Below, one piece after another: positions 62,433 to 64,000 of a stretch of 64,000 bases of DNA. The DNA comes from Parasponia andersonii. Taxonomy: Eukaryota > Streptophyta > Magnoliopsida > Rosales > Cannabaceae. Numbering within the stretch: position 1 is the stretch's first letter; the number at the start of each line of letters is the position of its first letter. Made by a program: the position numbers and the translations under genes. Where the stretch lies: NCBI GenBank assembly GCA_002914805.1, contig JXTB01000301.1:408379-472378 (forward strand), read 5' to 3'. The notes under the pieces were generated by a model that had not been told where the DNA came from, ran no database searches, and saw only the letters and a list, made by a program, of their open reading frames with translations.

Positions 62433-64000
62433 TTACGTAGAACCTCTTCTGTTATAAGTATAAGATTTGGCCAAGTATAAGTAGGCAACAAATCCTAATG
62501 CACTGAGTCCAGCAAGTAACCAGTAAAAATAATCGAGATGAGCTCGGTTCAGGTTATCGGAAACCAGCTATCTCGGTCATCTCCACCAGTTGCTTTCTCA
62601 ATTGTAGAAATAAGAAAACTACTTAAGAAGCTCCCAACACCTATTACACTAAGGTAAAGGCCAAGTCCTATGCTTTTTAACTCTGTTGGGATCTGATCGT
62701 AGAAGAACTCTTGCATGCCAACCATAGTGAAAACATCAGATACTCCAAACAAAAGGTACAGAGGTAGCAACCACCACACACTCATTGGAATAGTCACATT
62801 CGGCTTATCGATTAGGTCATATTCTTGAGCAGTTTTGAGCCTTTTCATCTCAACTAGAGCTGCAACTATCATTGATAAAGTAGAAAAGAAAATTCCAGTT
62901 CCTATTCTCTGTAGCATTGTGATGCCAGAAGGTTTTCTAGAGAAAGCTCTAGAAAATGGAACAAAAATGCAGTCATAAATGGGAACTATGATAATAACAG
63001 TAAGGTCAGTGAAGCCTTGAAGTGATGCAGCCGGTATTTTAAATCCCGAGACAACCAATCTATCCATAGTGGCCCCTTGCTTTGTAAAGAAAGTTGAGGA
63101 CTGCACAAACACAATACCATATATCAAGCAAGCCCCCCATATCGGAACAAGTCTAAGTACAGCCTTTGCCTCTTCAACCTCAGCTATGCTACAAGCATAG
63201 TACTTTTCCTTCAAATGATTAGGTTCAAGCAAGACTTCGTTGAGGAATCTGCAATAGTAGAGGGTCCATAACCCAACAGAGTATTGAGTTAGCAATTAAA
63301 AGTAGAGTAAGGAAATTAAGTTCCATTAATTTGTAGAGATTTGCAGGAGTTTATAAATAATAAGAAGATATTAATGGGTTCATGTAAAACCAGCATGCCA
63401 TATATATATATATATATATAGGAACGAGTAATAGGGATTTATTTTTTATTTTTTATCGATAGATAAATCTCTATTGATAGAGAAATCTAATGGTTATAAT
63501 TAAATGTGTTGGAATAAATTTCAACATTAATTAAATAATAGCATTTATTTTTGCAACGATTAAATTTGAATTCTCAATCAATAGGAATAAAAAAAATCCC
63601 TAATGTAAAAAATCCCTACTATACTAGCTCCTACGTATATATATGAACTATGAGTTTGTTTAGTCAGGGACAAGTGACTGGTGGTTCGAGTTGTTTTAGG
63701 AAGTGAACAAAAACGGTTCAACGGGTACTGTAAAGGAATAATGCATCTTTGGAGCCGATAGCTAAAAATGCAGTATTCACTTGATAAATCGTATAAACAG
63801 GATGCAACATTTTTTAAGTGAAATAAATATTTATAAAAAGATTTTTTTTTCAAAATATTGTGTGAAATTTTTTTGGCTTGGTCATGATCACTTTAAAAAA
63901 ATTTTAGATAAAAATGTTACCAAGCAAGCTCTTACTAATGTCTCGAAAGTACCATGCTGAATTTTCTTTTCCATTTCTTTTTCTTTTGGATCTTCTAGTT
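62433..64000 (-). pseudogene. NPF5-type transporter, copy I: partial at window edge, exon 4 frameshifted
   Basis: Exon 4 runs from 63248 to a stop at 62433 and begins FLNEVLLEPNHLKEKYYACS. It carries SVWWLLPLYLLFGVSDVF and FFYDQIPTELKSIG. Near the end the usual [16 protein letters not shown] reads DSWFPIT then stop: one base is missing around 62565 (816 nt against the family's 817). The in-phase remainder, still readable after the shift, ends RRGST. About 45 residues including the last helix are lost. The highly conserved PIYDRIFVP reads PIYDCIFVP. Upstream, 63249-64000 resembles intron 3 of copy A (ggaagtgaacaaaaacg). Exons 3, 2 and 1 should lie beyond the window. Probably a pseudogene; a sequencing error at the single indel is the alternative. 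Confidence 0.8.
63398..63420. repeat. (at)n microsatellite
   Basis: A pure AT dinucleotide run in intron 3 of NPF copy I. Similar runs occur at about 39274-39308, 40083-40102, 47251-47269, 50041-50070, 51969-51994 and 53009-53045. Confidence 0.9.

Overview
The window is plant nuclear DNA, most likely from a eudicot and probably a rosid. It is AT-rich with compact GT-AG introns, plant-type genes, an isolated tRNA-Gln gene, and many small DNA-transposon, SINE and LTR relics. I cannot name the species from sequence alone.

The backbone is a tandem cluster of NRT1/PTR (NPF) transporter genes of the NPF5 type (NPF5.10-5.16-like). All share one structure: exon 1 (N-terminus), a 218-bp exon 2 (EVAER proton-coupling motif), exon 3 (GGHKPC...NWWYFG) and exon 4 ([14 protein letters not shown]). 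Five copies look intact: three on the minus strand (5471-8507, 19067-22677, 27963-30490) and two on the plus strand (38230-41238, 57413-60593). A sixth at the right edge (62433-63248, minus) shows only exon 4, with a frameshift. A seventh is an orphan exon 3 with its flanking introns (48717-49294).

Between the plus-strand copies lies a two-exon gene (43419-47818) for a LEA-like amphipathic protein fused to a TMEM205/DUF4149-type membrane domain. A Ty1/Copia fossil sits on the opposite strand in its intron. A relic of this gene's exon 2 and 3' flank lies just downstream of the NPF copy at 57.4-60.6 kb, so an NPF+LEA unit was apparently duplicated and then partly lost. From memory, Arabidopsis keeps the same partnership (NPF5.10/5.15/5.16 near At1g22600; NPF5.11-5.14 near At1g72100).

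Layout: 0-2 kb, DUF1985/Ulp1-type transposon relic; 4.6 kb, tRNA-Gln(UUG); 5.5-8.5 kb, NPF A; 9.3 kb, SINE; 13.4-14.4 kb, hAT relic; 17.2 kb, second SINE; 18.6 kb, small TIR element; 19.1-22.7 kb, NPF B; 25.2-26.5 kb, long foldback structure; 28.0-30.5 kb, NPF C; 30.9-32.3 kb, non-autonomous Mutator-like element with TIRs and target-site duplication; 32.7-34.6 kb, Ulp1-type relic; 34.8-35.4 kb, threefold repeat; 35.5-36.4 kb, UDP-glycosyltransferase pseudogene; 38.2-41.2 kb, NPF D; 43.4-47.8 kb, LEA/TMEM205 gene; 48.4-49.9 kb, NPF F relic; 50.8-52.1 kb, possible LTR fossil; 52.2-52.7 kb, hAT-like MITE; 53-54 kb, degenerate tandem array; 57.4-60.6 kb, NPF H; 60.9-61.4 kb, LEA exon-2 relic; 62.4 kb to the end, NPF I (partial).

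Function: NPF proteins are 12-helix proton-coupled transporters of nitrate, peptides and other small solutes. Some Arabidopsis NPF5 members are reported as tonoplast nitrate exporters. Substrate and location for these copies are inference. I saw no sign of a wholly new system. The most informative signals are the duplicated and eroded NPF-LEA unit, the structural change in copy D, and several well-bounded transposons.
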